A DNA stretch of 64,000 nt from Rubrobacteraceae bacterium (GTDB lineage: Bacteria > Actinomycetota > Rubrobacteria > Rubrobacterales > Rubrobacteraceae). The translations under genes were made by a program, and so were the position numbers. Location of the stretch: assembly GCA_030448125.1 (NCBI GenBank), contig JAUJNO010000004.1, positions 136,894-200,893 of the forward strand. Reading direction: 5' to 3'. Below the pieces are notes generated by a model, which was given only the letters and a program-made list of their open reading frames with translations, made no database searches and had not been told where the DNA came from. Positions 63,997 to 64,000 of the stretch are shown piece by piece; the first letter of the stretch is position 1, and every line of letters starts with the position of its first letter.

Positions 63997-64000
63997 AAGA
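63993..64000 (+). CDS. Start of a further gene, cut by the window end
   Basis: ATG 63993 overlaps the large-subunit stop (ATGA) and opens a frame beginning Met-Lys. By operon logic (medium-large-small) the missing 2Fe-2S small subunit is expected here, but only two codons are visible. Confidence 0.5.

Overview
The window is about 64 kb of high-GC bacterial chromosome. GTG and TTG starts are common and coding is dense on both strands. Gene content (F420-dependent LLM oxidoreductase, GuaB3, GatCAB amidotransferase, a lone groL under a CIRCE site, an IscR-like Rrf2 regulator) fits an actinobacterium. The overall look recalls a deep-branching Rubrobacter-like lineage. That genus guess is from memory of family content, not from a search. 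No rRNA, tRNA, CRISPR array or complete insertion sequence was seen.

Layout. 1-7.5 kb: the 3' part of glmS, broken by a perfect 55-bp tandem duplication; LysE and AbrB-type membrane proteins; a lipid kinase; acpS; and an NAD(P)HX repair fusion whose C-terminus runs into an anonymous, lower-GC segment. 7.5-14.3 kb: CBS protein, alanine racemase, HD protein, PspC, family-4-like uracil-DNA glycosylase, and the tsaE-tsaB-rimI-tsaD group for tRNA t6A. 14.4-23.3 kb: M23 peptidase, groL, a 26-residue membrane micropeptide, guaB3-guaA, a coiled-coil lipoprotein and a secreted subtilase. 23.7-29.1 kb: a complete pstSCAB-phoU phosphate operon. It is preceded by a micro-lipoprotein gene that looks like a duplicate of only the promoter, signal peptide and charged linker of pstS. 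29.2-37.2 kb: Rrf2 regulator, methyltransferase, pcrA, CBS-DRTGG pyrophosphatase, folD, a Uma2-family protein and an SDR.

37.2-41.9 kb is the gatCAB locus. An HNH endonuclease gene sits upstream of gatC between two copies of the gatC leader and start codon. gatA carries three separate one-base losses. It is followed by a hydrolase fragment and an FHA-GGDEF gene with many indels. gatB has a frameshift and a large internal deletion. Because these are normally essential genes, and errors cluster here, sequence or assembly error is at least as likely as real decay. 41.9-50.7 kb: a degenerate IlvD-like protein that has lost its Fe-S cysteine motifs, an RDD protein, a serine-pathway pair (class V aminotransferase and serA), a monoglyceride-lipase-like esterase, DUF4230, an F420 enzyme, and a divergent TspO-like/MarR pair.

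50.7-64 kb is a catabolic island: GntR regulator, glutaryl-CoA-dehydrogenase-like enzyme, amidase, MFS carrier, CoxG, SDR, acyl-CoA ligase, enoyl-CoA hydratase, VOC epimerase and a cyclase-family hydrolase on one strand, divergent from a molybdenum hydroxylase on the other. I read it as a pathway that imports and hydroxylates an (N-)heterocyclic or aromatic acid, opens the ring by hydrolysis, and oxidises the product as CoA esters. It is the best candidate here for an undescribed system. A shared motif in front of its two minus-strand transcription units suggests common control. Several housekeeping genes (the small membrane gene at 13250, tsaD, the zinc-ribbon gene at 16529, pcrA) have a -10 box 6-7 nt before the start codon and no Shine-Dalgarno, i.e. 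predicted leaderless mRNAs.
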